The notes under the pieces: generated by a model
The model's database searches: none
Told to the model about the DNA's origin: nothing
Seen by the model: only the letters and a program-made list of their open reading frames with translations
Assembly: GCA_013339895.1 (NCBI GenBank)
Contig: JABACO010000029.1
Location: 248,001-312,000 of the forward strand
Reading direction: 5' to 3'
DNA length: 64,000 nucleotides
DNA from: Ephydatia muelleri
Lineage: Eukaryota > Porifera > Demospongiae > Spongillida > Spongillidae
Made by a program: the position numbers and the translations under genes
Shown: positions 23,931 to 35,295 of the stretch, one piece after another
How the letters are laid out: the number at the start of each line of letters is the position of its first letter
How positions within the stretch are numbered: the first letter of the stretch is position 1

Positions 23931-24478
23931 TGTATGTTTTGGTATTTATTCTGCATGTAACTGTTAAGTTTTTAGTATGATCTTTTTATTGTATGATACA
24001 ACGGCAAACCATCTATTGTGACGATTAGCTGTTCTCACGCACTATCTCACGCAAAAATGAATCGAACCTCAATTATAGGTTGCAGTCAGGGATCCCAGTC
24101 ACGAATGTGTTTTGTCGCTTAAACAGCAGCTCCTATGCGTCCCTCTTGCCCTATTACGCCACAGAGTAACCACGTTTGACCACGCCTATTTATTAATTAT
24201 CCAACATTATTTATTGACACCCCCGCCCCCCCCCCCCCCTTCCCCCGTCACTAAAATCCTGCATCCGACTCTGGAAGGAAGGTAAGACTGGCAGTGAATC
24301 GGAATGGACGGGGACGTAATAAAGCAGGAGTTAGTATAGGGAGATTGCATGGCAGGGGGGCAAAACAAAAGTGAGGGGAAGAAAGTGGTTTCATTCAAGG
24401 TGTATACGTGTATGTCCGCATGCAAAGTCGTGCGACCGGGACGCGCTTTTCTCCGCCATATATGACTATTCTCATATA

Positions 24479-24803
24479 GGGTTCAGCGTGCGGTCATCAC
24501 CCGATCCGCCTCGGCTCGCGCAGACCTAGCCTGGTGGCGCATGTTCATAGAACAATGGAACGGCGTTGGAATCGCTTCCTCTAGCTAGCCCATCATACCA
24601 GCTATACACCGACGCGTCTGGCGCATGCGGTATAGTCGCCTCACTATCCTCACGGTCGTCTAAGGTCGACCACCTTATGCTACTTAATTAATACCACGGG
24701 TTCACTGTGCACTGCACTCACCTGCCTTACACACGGCGGCAGACGCACGCTCCGTAACGCACTCCCACTTTTTCACGTAGTTTAGGTGATGACCGCTGAA
24801 CCC
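24479..24803. mobile_element. 325-bp TIR-bounded segment inside a DIRS-like remnant
   Basis: The left end GGGTTCAGCGTGCGGTCATC and the right end, in reverse complement GGGTTCAGCGGTCATCACC, match except for three bases. TATA lies outside both ends and could be a target-site duplication. The interior codes for a decayed RT/RNase H segment, so this could be a captured fragment or a chance inverted pair within the larger retroelement. Confidence 0.45.
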
Positions 24804-25070
24804 TATATATAAGCTGCCAATCGGGCTCAGTTGAAGTGGGGCGATATCACCTTCAACCACGCCTCGACACCAACTGTGGTGAAGATATCCAATCCAGCTT
24901 CATCAAATGCGATCAGTTTGGGTTCCAAGAGTGCCGATTTCTTTATCGGCCCCTCCAACTGCCCCATTGCGGCCACCCTAGCGTTCATAGCGGTAAGGTG
25001 CACCTCTGCTGGACCTTTCTTGCTCACAGAGGAAGTAGGATAAGGGATGGAGTGGGAGAAAGATAAGAAG
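24480..25070 (+). pseudogene. DIRS-like retroelement remnant: RT/RNase H and tyrosine recombinase pieces
   Basis: At 24500-24590 the frame reads SARADLAWWRMFIEQWNGVG, and at 24605-24640 LYTDASGACGIVAS. This resembles the RT to RNase H connection of DIRS-type elements (ARADLAWW..F...WNG...; .SDASG..GCGA). At 24833-25030 the frame reads LKWGDITFNHASTP, then SKSADFFIGPSNCPIAATLA, with IKCDQFGF in the neighbouring frame. This resembles the tyrosine recombinase domain of DIRS and Crypton elements (KCDQFG...G....CPVAA.L). The spacing is too short for an intact element, so internal deletion is inferred. Confidence 0.6.
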
Positions 25071-27018
25071 AGAGTGGACGGGAAAGGAATGGAAGGGATG
25101 AGAATCTATAGAGGTGATAGCGTGTCGGGATAAAAACAAAGGCTGCATGTCGCATAGGCGTCCGCTCGATGGGGCAAAGAGAGGGGGGGGGGGGGGGGGG
25201 TAGGAGGGGGGGGTGTCATTTGCCCCCCCCCCCCCTCCCTGCGTACCCCAACTAAATAACTAATTAATATTCATAGCATTATAACTATACATGCATTGCC
25301 GATTTTGATATTTTCGGTAACCTAAAAATAACCAGTCTCTTTGCGCACGTGTTTCAGAGAGAATGGATCGATTCGTGAATACTTACCAGCGATATTGATA
25401 TAAATATTTCACCATGCACAGCACAGCAGCATGTCACTCGTCTCAGTCTAATACGGCATTACTAAGCATCGCTAGCCAGGTAACCCACTCTGCAGCATCA
25501 CCCGTTGTCATAGTTTCTTTTCCAAGAATAGTATGCTAATCTTTGTTCTCTTAAATCGTGCATCTGTATGAGTTTTTCGTACATAAATATATTAGTGCAC
25601 CGAAAGCTTCCCCCCCCCCCCCCCCCCCCCCCCCCAACGCCTTGTGCATGGATGCATTAACTGATTATAAGCGGAATTGTAATACTTTTATCATGTACCA
25701 TGCAAGTATCAGAATACGTCCGTACTGTACCGCATGGCGTTTTTTTTTTTTGTGGGATCTTGATTTGCAGCGGTTGTGATCGACGCAACACTTTTGAGCC
25801 AGAGATGATCATTTGTTTATATTGTCTCTGATTGAGCTATACATGTACATGTATATGTATGTAGCTACGAGCTGTACGCTGAGTGGACACCGTGTTTGTG
25901 TGGGTGCATACACGGTAGTACGCTGAGTGTACTTAGGGATATGTCGGCAGCCAACGCTGAATGTACGTACATAGTGATGTGTTGATAGCCGTGTATGTGC
26001 GCTGAGTGTGCAGTGTCAGGTTCGAAGACCTTATCACGCGCTGCATCCCTCCCCTTATATATTCACATTTAACTTTGGCACAGACCATGTTGCATGGTAA
26101 CAATCACTCGTTTGCGGCCGTCTATGCACAATAATCATAACCACTGGCAATGTCATGCTATACACGGCCAGGGCTTTGTACGCAAATTTGCGTCTTCCGC
26201 GTATAATCGGTTAAGGAGATAAAGGGTGAGAAAGAGACCTAACGTATGTTGTTTCAGTCAAGATTTCAATGTTTTTTTGTTTTTGTTTTTTAATACTCTG
26301 TAGGACTGAAATGTCCTCTACACATTGCTTCTTACGCACTGAGAATCGGAGTATCAGTCATGGAGTTATAAGGTTCGGATTTTTTAATAGCCATACAGGC
26401 GTTACATTTGTATATCGCGGACTGCATGGAACTTTTATAACGGTTATGCCCTTTTCGCGGAAATGATCCCATATAATGATATAACTATACACTGCACAAG
26501 TATTATTAATCATTTGCCTTCTCTCAATTATGTTTTCACTTTCCAGAAATTGCAATTCTGACAGCAATTCTCTGTTTGTGTATATGACACCAATCCATGA
26601 TAGGTATGAGCGCCAAAGGGATACATGCAGGCTGGCTGGTACAATCATATAGCTATGCTCAACACATTGCACGTCTGCAACTCACAGATGATCCCTGATC
26701 CCTCAATATTAAACACATGTACATGCTCTATATTCAAGGGAGAGGGGGTTGTCTCTTGTCTCCCCTTCAATGTGCACGCGCGTGTGTGTGTGTGTATGGA
26801 GGGCAGAGGGGGCCTCGGCCTGCATTCACTACCTGCCCTCCTCTCCTCGGCCTGCCCCTCTCCCCTCGGCCTGCAATCTCACTTCAGACATTTAGAGGGA
26901 GGAGATAGCTGAAGTTCTGCATGAGGAGTGTTTGTTCAAAAAATGATACAAATCCAATTAAATTGATCAAAGCTATCATTATTTTATATCTTTCTCGCCA
27001 CTACATACATGCAGCACA
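25071..27018. other. stretch with poly-G/poly-C runs and no supported gene
   Basis: G runs near 25183-25215 face a C run near 25223-25236, and another C run lies at 25611-25635; these are typical assembly trouble spots. The motif GCTGAGTG recurs four times between 25870 and 26010. ORFs of up to about 100 codons on either strand show no family resemblance. Confidence 0.4.
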
Positions 27019-27045
27019 GGGATCAATCGGTTTGCACCAACAATA

Positions 27046-27609
27046 GTGAAGCCTGACTGTCCAATACTGGTTACTGACGATTGTGTACGTGATGAAGATA
27101 TTCAATGTGACCACACTGAAGACCTAAGGGACAATTACAGCATTTCACCCCAGGAGGCCACAGGATATCATGATGCTCGAAGTACCATACCAGTTGATAC
27201 CAATGCACAAAATATGCCCACTAGGTATCATGATACTAGATATGTCACTGGTTTAATTCAGTTTACCGGCCCACTTCATAAGACTGTCAGTTATTATGGA
27301 AATGAGGTGGAAAATGCGGACTGCCATGATATTGGAATCACAGGTCCAGGGTTCGATGCTAATTTCAAAGAAAACCCACAAAAAGAGGGATTACTTCCTT
27401 TTTTCTGTCTCAGTGAATGTTGTCATCAGAGGGATTCCCCATCGACCGCAGCAACCCAGGACTTGGATCACACATTCAGACTACAGAATGGTGAGGAATT
27501 CTTTGATGTGGGCCCTCACTGTATGTATAATGAATCAAGGGAGGCAGGAAATGTGATGGACCATGGATTCAAGGAACGTCACTGGATTAGTAAACCCAGA
27601 GTATCGTAA
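27046..27609 (+). CDS. hypothetical protein, 187 codons, probably an internal or terminal exon
   Basis: The frame is open from an acceptor-like CAGCACAG near 27016 to the stop at 27607. It begins without ATG (IVKPDCPILVTDDC). Two related segments, GYHDARSTIPVDTN and RYHDTRYVTGL, suggest an internal repeat. It is rich in Asp, His and Cys. No domain is recognised. In a shifted frame just after the stop, VNLEHNERYQRELHDLNRKC could continue a coiled coil, hinting at a lesion. Confidence 0.4.
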   Translation: MKPDCPILVTDDCVRDEDIQCDHTEDLRDNYSISPQEATGYHDARSTIPVDTNAQNMPTRYHDTRYVTGLIQFTGPLHKTVSYYGNEVENADCHDIGITGPGFDANFKENPQKEGLLPFFCLSECCHQRDSPSTAATQDLDHTFRLQNGEEFFDVGPHCMYNESREAGNVMDHGFKERHWISKPRVS

Positions 27610-28402
27610 ATGGACCTGTGAACCTGGAACATAATGAACGCTATCAAAGGGAACTGCATGATTTGAACAGAAAGTGCCGGGAATATTTCCAGACATTGTA
27701 AGAGCATCTTGCAAGATTAAAAGGACACTGAAAATGCCTGATCTTAGATCAGCAAAGCGCAGTTTGCAGGCTAGCTTGCAGTATTCCCCGCGTGCATACG
27801 TCTACGAACTACATGCCAATTAATTGCATCTCCATCCCTTTTGCTACTCACAATGTACAGAATCGTGACTGCGGCTTGCGTGGAGTCGATCGCCGTACCG
27901 ATCGTTACCGTCGCGCACGAAACAAACCCAGTAACAGTTTTAACAACATACCTCTCTGCATGCACAGGATATGAGTTCTGTCTCATGCGAGTGCGGACAG
28001 GCTCCACTGAGTCAGCATGAAGAGCAGCAAGTTGGCAGCGGCCAGTAAATGGATTGATAGCCTTCAGAGAGATCGATCTCATTATTCGTGCCGTACCGTG
28101 CCGTGCCGAGCTGTTCCGTACCGTGCCATCGTCGTGTAAACGTGGTATTATGATACGATAAACATTGCGTCATATTGGTCTGGGAACGAGACTAGTGTAC
28201 ACTGATATTACAGGCCCGGCGAGCGAACTTTCGGTCCCAAAAATGGGCGTGTCTTTATGTGGGCGTACCATGTCATATCGCATTACTTCATAGTCTTATT
28301 TTAACCATTGTATGAATTTCCCGCTGCGATCCCACAATCCGCGTAACTCACATAATAATAAATATACATTTAACCATTGAATGAATTTCCTGCTGTGCAA
28401 AA

Positions 28403-30640
28403 ATGGCCAACTCTTTGCTCTCAATAAATGATCTGCCTCAGATCCCCGAAATCCCGCACCACCCCATGGGCCTGACGTTCCCTAAGCGTTCATTTGGAGA
28501 GAAAAAACCTGTCTTGCGATCGTTTCAGGCAGCATGGTTTAAGGCATGGTCATTTCTTCACTATGACGAAGGTAAGGACTTAGCATACTGCCACATCTGC
28601 GTGAAGGGATTTAAAGAACGGAAGATGAAGTCCAGTATAAGGGCTGATCCTGCGTTTGTAAGTTTCTCTTATTGGTTTCCATTGACTGTTACTCGCCATC
28701 CTATTTTCTTGCAGGTTACCAAAGGTTTTTGTACTTGGAAAGATGCCACTCGAGCCTTCAAAAAGCATCAATTAAGTGATTGCCACCGTGAAGCTGTAGA
28801 AGTAGTTGTAAGTCTTCCTAAAACCTGTTCAGATATTGGGGAACAACTATCAGAGCAGTATTCTAAGGAGAAGGAGAACAACCGTGTCATGCTAATTAAG
28901 ATCTTGTCCTGTCTTCAGTTGCTAGCTCGTCAAGGCATACCAATCAGAGGTGATAGTGAGAGTAACTTTATCCAATTGTTGAAGCTATCAGGACAGGGGG
29001 ATGCCAAGATGGATAAATGGCTGAAGAAAAAGACAGACAAACATACATCGAATGACATCCAGAATGAGCTTCTCACAATAATGGCACAACATGTGTTGAG
29101 AAGCATTGCTGTTCAAAGTTATGATAGATGAAACCACAGATGTATGCAACCAAGAGCAGGTTACTGTTGTATTTAGGACTGTAGACGATAAACTCATCGT
29201 CAATGAAGAGTTTATAGGGCTATACTCGATGGATTCAATCACAGCTGATGTTTTAACTGCTGTTATTAAAGACGTTATGTTAAGGTTAAATCTCATGCAA
29301 GCTTCGCGGACATGCAATGCTATGATGGGTGCAGTACAAAGAGTGGTTCTAGATCAGGTGTTGCAAAAGGATCATGGAGGAGGAACGCAGGGCAGTATAT
29401 ACGCATTGCTATGGAAATTCGCTAAATCTTGCTGCTAGTGATGCTATAAACAGTTCAAAAATAATGAAGAATGCTCTAGAAACTACGCATGAGATTACAA
29501 AGCTCATTAAGTTTTCACCGCAGCGAGAAGCTATTTTCAGAGCTTTTAAGCAAGAGAATGACTTAGAGTCTAACAGCAGCAGTATTGGCATTAGAGTGCT
29601 GTGTCCTACCAGATAGACTGTTCGTGCAGATTATTTATTTGGCATTCTGGAAAATTACTCTGCACTTATGCACACATGGGATGAAGCCATTAGTGTAGCA
29701 AGGGACACTGAAAGTAAAGCACGAATAAATGGAGTTCAGCTGGCTCATGCAGATGAAGAATTTAGCTTTCTGTTTGGTGTCTATCTTGCTGAGCTGGTAC
29801 TGAGGCACACTGCAGATAATCTGAGTAAGGCACTACAATGTGACACAGTGTCTGCAGCTGAAGCTCAAGATACAGCTGCCATGGTGGTGCGCACTCTTCA
29901 AACTCTTCGTAATGAAGAAGCATTTGATTTGTTTTGGGAAAAAGTCATTAATAGTGCAGAAGCTTTTAAAGTTGAACAGCCTGAACTCCCTCGAAAAAGA
30001 AGGATACCAAGCAGGTTCGATGATGGAATTGGGGAGCATGAGTATCACTCTGAACCTAAAACCTATCATCGTCAGGAGTATTATGAAGCATTAGACCTTT
30101 CCGTTGGTTGTATCAAAGATAGGTTCTATCAGCCTGGGTACCTTGTATATTGTCACCTACAGAACTTGCTGTTAAAAGCATCACAAAGGAAGGATTTCCA
30201 GGAATATTTTGAGTTTGTCTGCTCATTTTATAAAGATGACCTCCATCCAGAGCTATTACGCTCCTAATTGTCAATTTAGCACGGAATTTCTAAAATTCTA
30301 TTCAACAGTTCAAATCCCGCCGACAATTGTGGACATCATAAAGTACACTTCCAATTTAACAGCAGCTCAAAAACAACTTCTATCTGAAGTTTGCACAGTA
30401 ATGAAGCTAATTCTAGTGATGCCTGCTACAAATGCAACTTCCGAGCGTACATTTAGCGCGCTCCATAGGATTAAAAGCTATCTACGCAGCACAATGAGCC
30501 AGGTGAGATTAAATCACCTCATGGTGTTACACGTTCACAAAGCTCCCACTGACAGCATCAAGATAGAGAACATCGCAGATAAATTTGTTAGCAGTTCGCA
30601 GCATAGGACAAAGGTATTTGGCAATTCATGATTACGAAAT
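28403..30640 (+). pseudogene. hAT transposase with TTF-type zinc finger (ZMYM1-like), near full length but broken
   Basis: The order is that of ZMYM1-like hAT proteins. A TTF zinc finger (AYCHICVKGF ... HQLSDCHREA) is split by an in-frame 57-base intron at 28658-28714 (GTAAGT...TTGCAG). Next come LLARQGIPIRGD, then the first catalytic Asp in FKVMIDETTDVCNQEQVTVV. CYDG follows in another frame, then VYTHCYGNSLNLA, and finally the dimerisation region TSERTFSALHRIKSYLRSTM with the catalytic Glu. Lesions: a deletion and frame change near 29110, frame changes near 29300-29390, TAG replacing a conserved Trp in CPTR-W at 29614, and a frame change near 30262. It is recently dead or carries sequence errors. 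Confidence 0.85.
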
Positions 30641-31163
30641 CCGAAGTCCTCTAATAGTTACAGCACTTGAATTTTGATAAGTTAATTTGTGTTTGCATCA
30701 CCCATGCATTTTCTCATTGTCTATAGTTACATGCATATGATTCTGTTCTTGCATTTTTTAGTTTAAAAACATGTATTTCGTCTACACGGGATCGGCTGAC
30801 CGGGCATGCCGGTGTCACAGGAAAAATGGAATCCCTGAAAAATTTGCACCCCCGTGCCATTTTTTTGGCACCCCTCCTCCAATTTTCCTAGGAAACTCAA
30901 TCAGCATCCCTTTAGGAAAATAGGCATCCCTTAGCATAGCTATTTCTCCTAGGAATTTTGGAACCCCCTCACATTCCTAAATAATAATGGAAATCTAGAA
31001 TACTATTCACTGGCCTTCGGGCATGTAAAAAAGCGGAGGACCATTTCAAGGCTTTTAATGGTGTTATGTAATGTATGCCACGAAATGTTTGAATCAATAA
31101 ACTGATGTATTAAGAACGAGCAGCTGCATTGAATGAGATAGTGACATACAACACGTATGGATG
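30641..31163. other. stretch between the hAT and the OTU gene
   Basis: No ORF. Several lines contain repeated GGCACCCC / GGCATCCC words (30850-30990), a weak tandem-like pattern. Confidence 0.35.
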
Positions 31164-31166
31164 TTA

Positions 31167-32640
31167 CATCTTTTTAACTGTTTCAAAATGTTTGTTGAAG
31201 TTAGTTATATATATGCCTTCATCTTGATGCAAGCCAAGCTTAGTTTCATGTGATAAATGCTTGAGCCATTTGAATGTTTCTCCACATTTGGCATATATAT
31301 AAATTGTTGTATTAAGCAATGATGCTGCTGCAATCACCTCCAATTCTGTAGCCCAAGTGCCCAGAGTCTGCATCCTTGATCGCTTCATATAGCTTTCCAT
31401 AGAGCCATCTGGGGATCCAAGGGAGGATAACATTGGATCTGTTGATTTGTGGATCATGTACATTGTGATCAGCAGACACAGTTCTTCATGAAACTCCTGT
31501 GATCCTGTTACAGCTAGAGAAACAGACTGAAAGAAACAATTTCCATCTGCAGCAATCCTAGCTGTTGCTAATGGGCAGTGTGACACAGGAATCATTGATG
31601 GCTGAGTCAAATGAGGGTGATTCACACGGATGAATGTCAACCCTAGAAGAGCACACCTCTCCTTTTGCCACTCACTGCAAACTGGCTGGTAGTTGATATG
31701 ATCATTATGCTCTTCGTTGGTAATCTCTAAAACCCGAGATGATATGCTGCTGCTGCTACACAATATTCTAGTAACCCATCAATGTTAAAATCCTTATCAA
31801 TAAAAAAACCTTCTTTTATTTCTGACTCACTCACACAATTCATCTAGATCATAAGGACTCATCAGAAAAGAAATGTTCCCAAGTACATGAACAGGCTTCA
31901 ACTGGGCTTTGGTGGATCTGCTCCACAGCTCAATTCCTTTAACCAAGCAATGTGTAGTTCCAATGTATGATAGGACTTTCCCTTTGAATTCAGCAAACTC
32001 AGCATGCAGGTTTTCATTGACAACAACAACATTTCTGCCCAGGACTTCTTGCAATGGAAAATTACCATAAAACTCACGGAAGTCTATCCATAGAGAGACA
32101 TTTATGTCTTTACTCATTGCATATTCCTCTTGCTTCAGATCCAGTTCTGCGTTCTGTAGAGGATAAATAAGAATAAAAGAGTGCATCACAACATTACAAA
32201 AATCAGCTAGAATGTACATCAAACTCTTCATCATCTTCTTTGGCTTCATAATATGATGTACATGCTCCTGACCTCCATAGACGAAAAATGTTCGGAGAAT
32301 ACAACTGCTCCTCAAGTACAGATACAGGTTCCATTATTTCACACTGCTCTGGACTGTGACTTTGCTGTTCTTCATTCTGACATCCTTGCTCCTTGTCATT
32401 ATCATTTTCTTCATGGTGAACACTGTCACCCATACCGTTTCCATTAGCTGCCTCTTGTTCACCTGCACACTCACTGTCACTGTTGTCTAATTCTTCAACT
32501 TCAACCACAATGCACGATATTGTTCCTGAAGATTGATAAGAGCATCAATGTGTTTCAGATGCTCAGGTTCTGTAAGAAGTTGTGACAATGAGCGAAGGGA
32601 AAAGGCAATGCGTGCTGAAGGGGTCAAAGGGCAGAATACG
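31167..32640 (-). CDS. OTU-domain cysteine protease gene (deubiquitinase-like)
   Basis: Transcription is leftward. The last exon (from about 31763 to 31167) has an OTU core: ARIAADGNCFFQSVSLAVTG, with Asp and catalytic Cys in DGNCFF; LGTWATELEVIAAASLL; and IYITNFNKHFETV with the expected C-terminal His. The triad is thus present. The preceding exon (32156 to about 31836, acceptor CTCTACAG) encodes SLWIDFREFYGNFPLQEVLG...IELWSRSTKAQ. An acidic first part (EELDNSDSECAGEQEAANG) lies at 32508-32210. Further upstream, in another frame, AFSLRSLSQLLTEPEHLKHI could be one more exon. OTU enzymes cleave ubiquitin or polyubiquitin. The surroundings are all mobile elements, so an element-borne or domesticated origin is possible. 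Confidence 0.6.
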
Positions 32641-32723
32641 CTAATACAACATGGGTTTGATGTAAGTGAAAGCGTTTAAAGATTAAATGAGATTGATGAG
32701 ATTCATTATAATCAGAAACGTCA

Positions 32724-33172
32724 TTGATGGTTATACTTCCCAACTGTTGCGTAGCTCTTCGCATTTACTGCACGTTGCCGGTTACAGTAGCTGAAGCAGA
32801 ACGATCTTTTAGTGTTCTAAAAAGAATTAAGAACTATCTCCGATCAACTATGTGCCAGATGCGGTTGACTTCTTTAGGAACATTGGCTGTCGAGTCAGAG
32901 TTGGCGAAGCAACTAGATTTTAATGAAATAATAGAAACCTTCGCAAACAAAAAAGCGCGCAAGGCTGCTGTCGGCACTCCCTTCAATTGATAACTTGTGC
33001 GTACTGTATGTTTATGTTTATGTTATTATTTTTTTAAATTTGCTTTGTACATAACACAAATGGCAAACAACAGTATTGTACACTAATGTATTATTAATTC
33101 ATTAGGCTAGGGGCCCGAGAAAAAAATTTGCCCCGGGCCCGGGCTGGCTCTTGGCGGCCCTGTATATAAACA
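32724..33172 (+). mobile_element. 3' end of a third hAT element, with terminal repeat
   Basis: 32724-32990 encodes a hAT dimerisation end: VAEAERSFSVLKRIKNYLRS, then SLGTLAVESELAKQL. About 120 bases beyond its stop the sequence ends in GGCTGGCTCTTGGCGGCCCTG (33152-33172), whose reverse complement begins CAGGGCCGCCAAGAGCC, a typical hAT terminus. The 5' end was not found. The OTU gene lies just inside, on the other strand. Confidence 0.65.
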
Positions 33173-33436
33173 GGGCTGTAGCTACCGGTTGTAAGCGTTG
33201 TACGCTCATCAAACTGGCTCACTGAATGTTGGAAGGCGGCTTAAGATATCAGCCATAGAAGAAGATAAGCTGAGATTCCTTGTTGAGACTGCATAGCTTG
33301 AGACTTCGAGACTTAGCAAGTATGTTTGGATGCAGTACATGAAGACGGTTGCAACACTTGAACATCAGTTTGTTAAGCTGCAGTAAGATCAGTGATGAGG
33401 AGCTTGACTCTCTTGTTTCTAGGGTGACTCGGTGTT

Positions 33437-34223
33437 ATCCAAAATGTGGGGAGAAGTCTGTTACAGGTCGTTTAAAAGGTGTTGGTATTTTGGTGCAGCA
33501 GGAACGAGTGAGAGAATCCTTGCGACGAGTAGATCCAAATGGTGGTGTGTCTCGCTTTGCAACAGTCCTTCACCGTCGACGTTCATTCACCAAATGCCTT
33601 GTGGCATATAGACGGATACCATAAACTGATCAGGTGGAAAATCGTAATTCATGGAGGAATTGAACCTATCTCCAGGCATCAACCAACAACCATGCAGCTA
33701 CCGTTTTATCTGCATTCCAGAATGCTGTACAAGAGTATGGTCTCACTCATGAGTGAGAATGGATGCAGGTGGGGAGAATGTTTTGGTATCTCACTACATG
33801 ACTGAAATGAGAGGCATTGGTTGCAACAGTGCAATGGTAGGGAGGAGTGTGCACAACTAAAGAATTGAACATCTGTGGAGAGATCTGTTCAATGGCTGCA
33901 TCAACGTTTTCTATCTCTTTCTGTATTTCATGGAGGACATTAATGTCTCAACCCTGGCAACTCGTTGGATTTATATGCTCTGCACTACTTCATTATGCAA
34001 GAACACGTGATTGGCTTCAAAAACGGTTGGGCTAACCATTCTCTCAGAACTGAACACAACAGGATTCCAATACAACTATGGGTTATGGGTTATCTTGACA
34101 TGAATGAGTCAGAAAATCAAGTTCTGCTGTGCAATCTACAATCTGTGACATGTATGTTTTTTCTACACATACTGTATGTTCTATATGATACATAATAATG
34201 GACAGGCTTTAACAATACCTGCT
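33437..34223 (+). pseudogene. integrase-core (DDE) transposase, left arm
   Basis: The fragments match the eukaryotic integrase-core family I remember with W-H-I-D-G/S-x-H-K-L-I/V-R-W at the first catalytic Asp. The late region, ALHYFIMQEHVIGFKNGWAN, also corresponds. The middle region between about 33660 and 33900 is frame-shifted, so DDE completeness cannot be shown. A small deletion before LVAYRRIP breaks the frame. Confidence 0.65.
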
Positions 34224-34524
34224 TAACAACACTTTACTTTGACACCTTGCTGGTCCTAACATGTATGTACAAATGCAACACAAAAGTGGAATGCGACAAC
34301 AATACCATAACAACAATGCACTAATGTATGGCATACAATTCTAGTGCAGTACTTTGAGCAATGTCATCGAGTGAAGTGAATGCTCAACATTAAAAGACAA
34401 GCATTCAATAAATGAAATGAATTGTCACTGATCAAGACTGTTTAACAAGGATGACCATTGGAGCGGAAATTGAAATATTGCATAAAAAGCAGCAAATCTA
34501 TTTATACTATAGCATTATCTACAT

Positions 34525-35295
34525 AGCAGGTATTGTTAAAGCCTGTCCATTTTTATGTATTATATAGAACATACAGTATGTGTAGAAAAAACATACATGT
34601 CACAGATTGTAGATTGCACAGCAGAACTTGATTTTCTGACTCATCCATGTCAAGATAACCCATAACCCATAGTTGTATTGGAATCCTGTTGTGTTCAGTT
34701 CTGATAGAATGGTTAGCCCAACCGTTTTTGAAGCCAATCACGTGTTCTTGCATAATGAAGTAGTGCAGAGCATATAAATCCAACGAGTTGCCAGGGTTGA
34801 GACGTTAATGTCCTTCATGAAATACAGAAAGAGATAGAAAACGTTGATGCAGCCATTGAACAGATCTCTCCACAGATGTTCAATTCTTTAGTTGTGCACA
34901 CTCCTCCCTACCATTGCACTGTTGCAACCAATGCCTCTCATTTCAGTCATGTAGTGAGATACCAAAACATTCTCCCCACCTGCATCCATTCTCACTCATG
35001 AGTGAGACCATACTCTTGTACAGCATTCTGGAATGCAGATAAAACGGTAGCTGCACGGTTGTTGGTTGATGCCTGGAGATAGGTTCATTCCTCCATGAAT
35101 TACGATTTTCCACCTGATCAGTTTATGGTATCCGTCTATATGCCACAAGGCATTTGGTGAATGAATGGCGTAAACTCGACGGTGAAGGACTGTTGCAAAG
35201 CGAGACACACCACCATTTGGATCTACTCGTCACAAGGATTCTGTCACTCAACACCTTTTAAACGACCTGTAACAGACTTCTCCCCACATTTTGGA
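34525..35295 (-). pseudogene. integrase-core (DDE) transposase, right arm
   Basis: Minus-strand copy of the left arm. Here the start region is better kept (HRRVYAIHSPNALWHIDGYH), but a deletion upstream and a frame change after VIHGG break it. Comparing the arms would separate old lesions shared by both from lesions arising after the palindrome formed. Confidence 0.65.

Larger units (their letters stand above)
33437..35295. repeat. large inverted repeat of an integrase-type transposase, arms of about 0.78 kb
   Basis: The arm 33437-34223 (plus) and the arm 34525-35295 (minus) are near-identical, separated by a 301-base spacer. Both encode SRFATVLHRR, WHIDGYHKLIRWKIVIHGG and DLYALHYFIMQEHVIGFKNG, followed by RTEHNRIPIQLWVMGYLDM. 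Each arm has private small deletions. The left arm lost part of the VYAIHSPNALW region (CGTCGACGTTCATT). The right arm lost about 22 bases near 35245. Neither half is an intact gene. Confidence 0.9.

Noticed and set aside
24827..25027. Minus-strand ORF KKGPAEVHLTAMNARVAAMG
   Set aside because: The plus strand in this place reads as a tyrosine-recombinase-like domain, which explains the open minus frame.
27771..28082. Minus-strand ORF of 103 codons upstream of the hAT
   Set aside because: No family resemblance, and the region contains short GCCGTACC-type repeats; probably chance.
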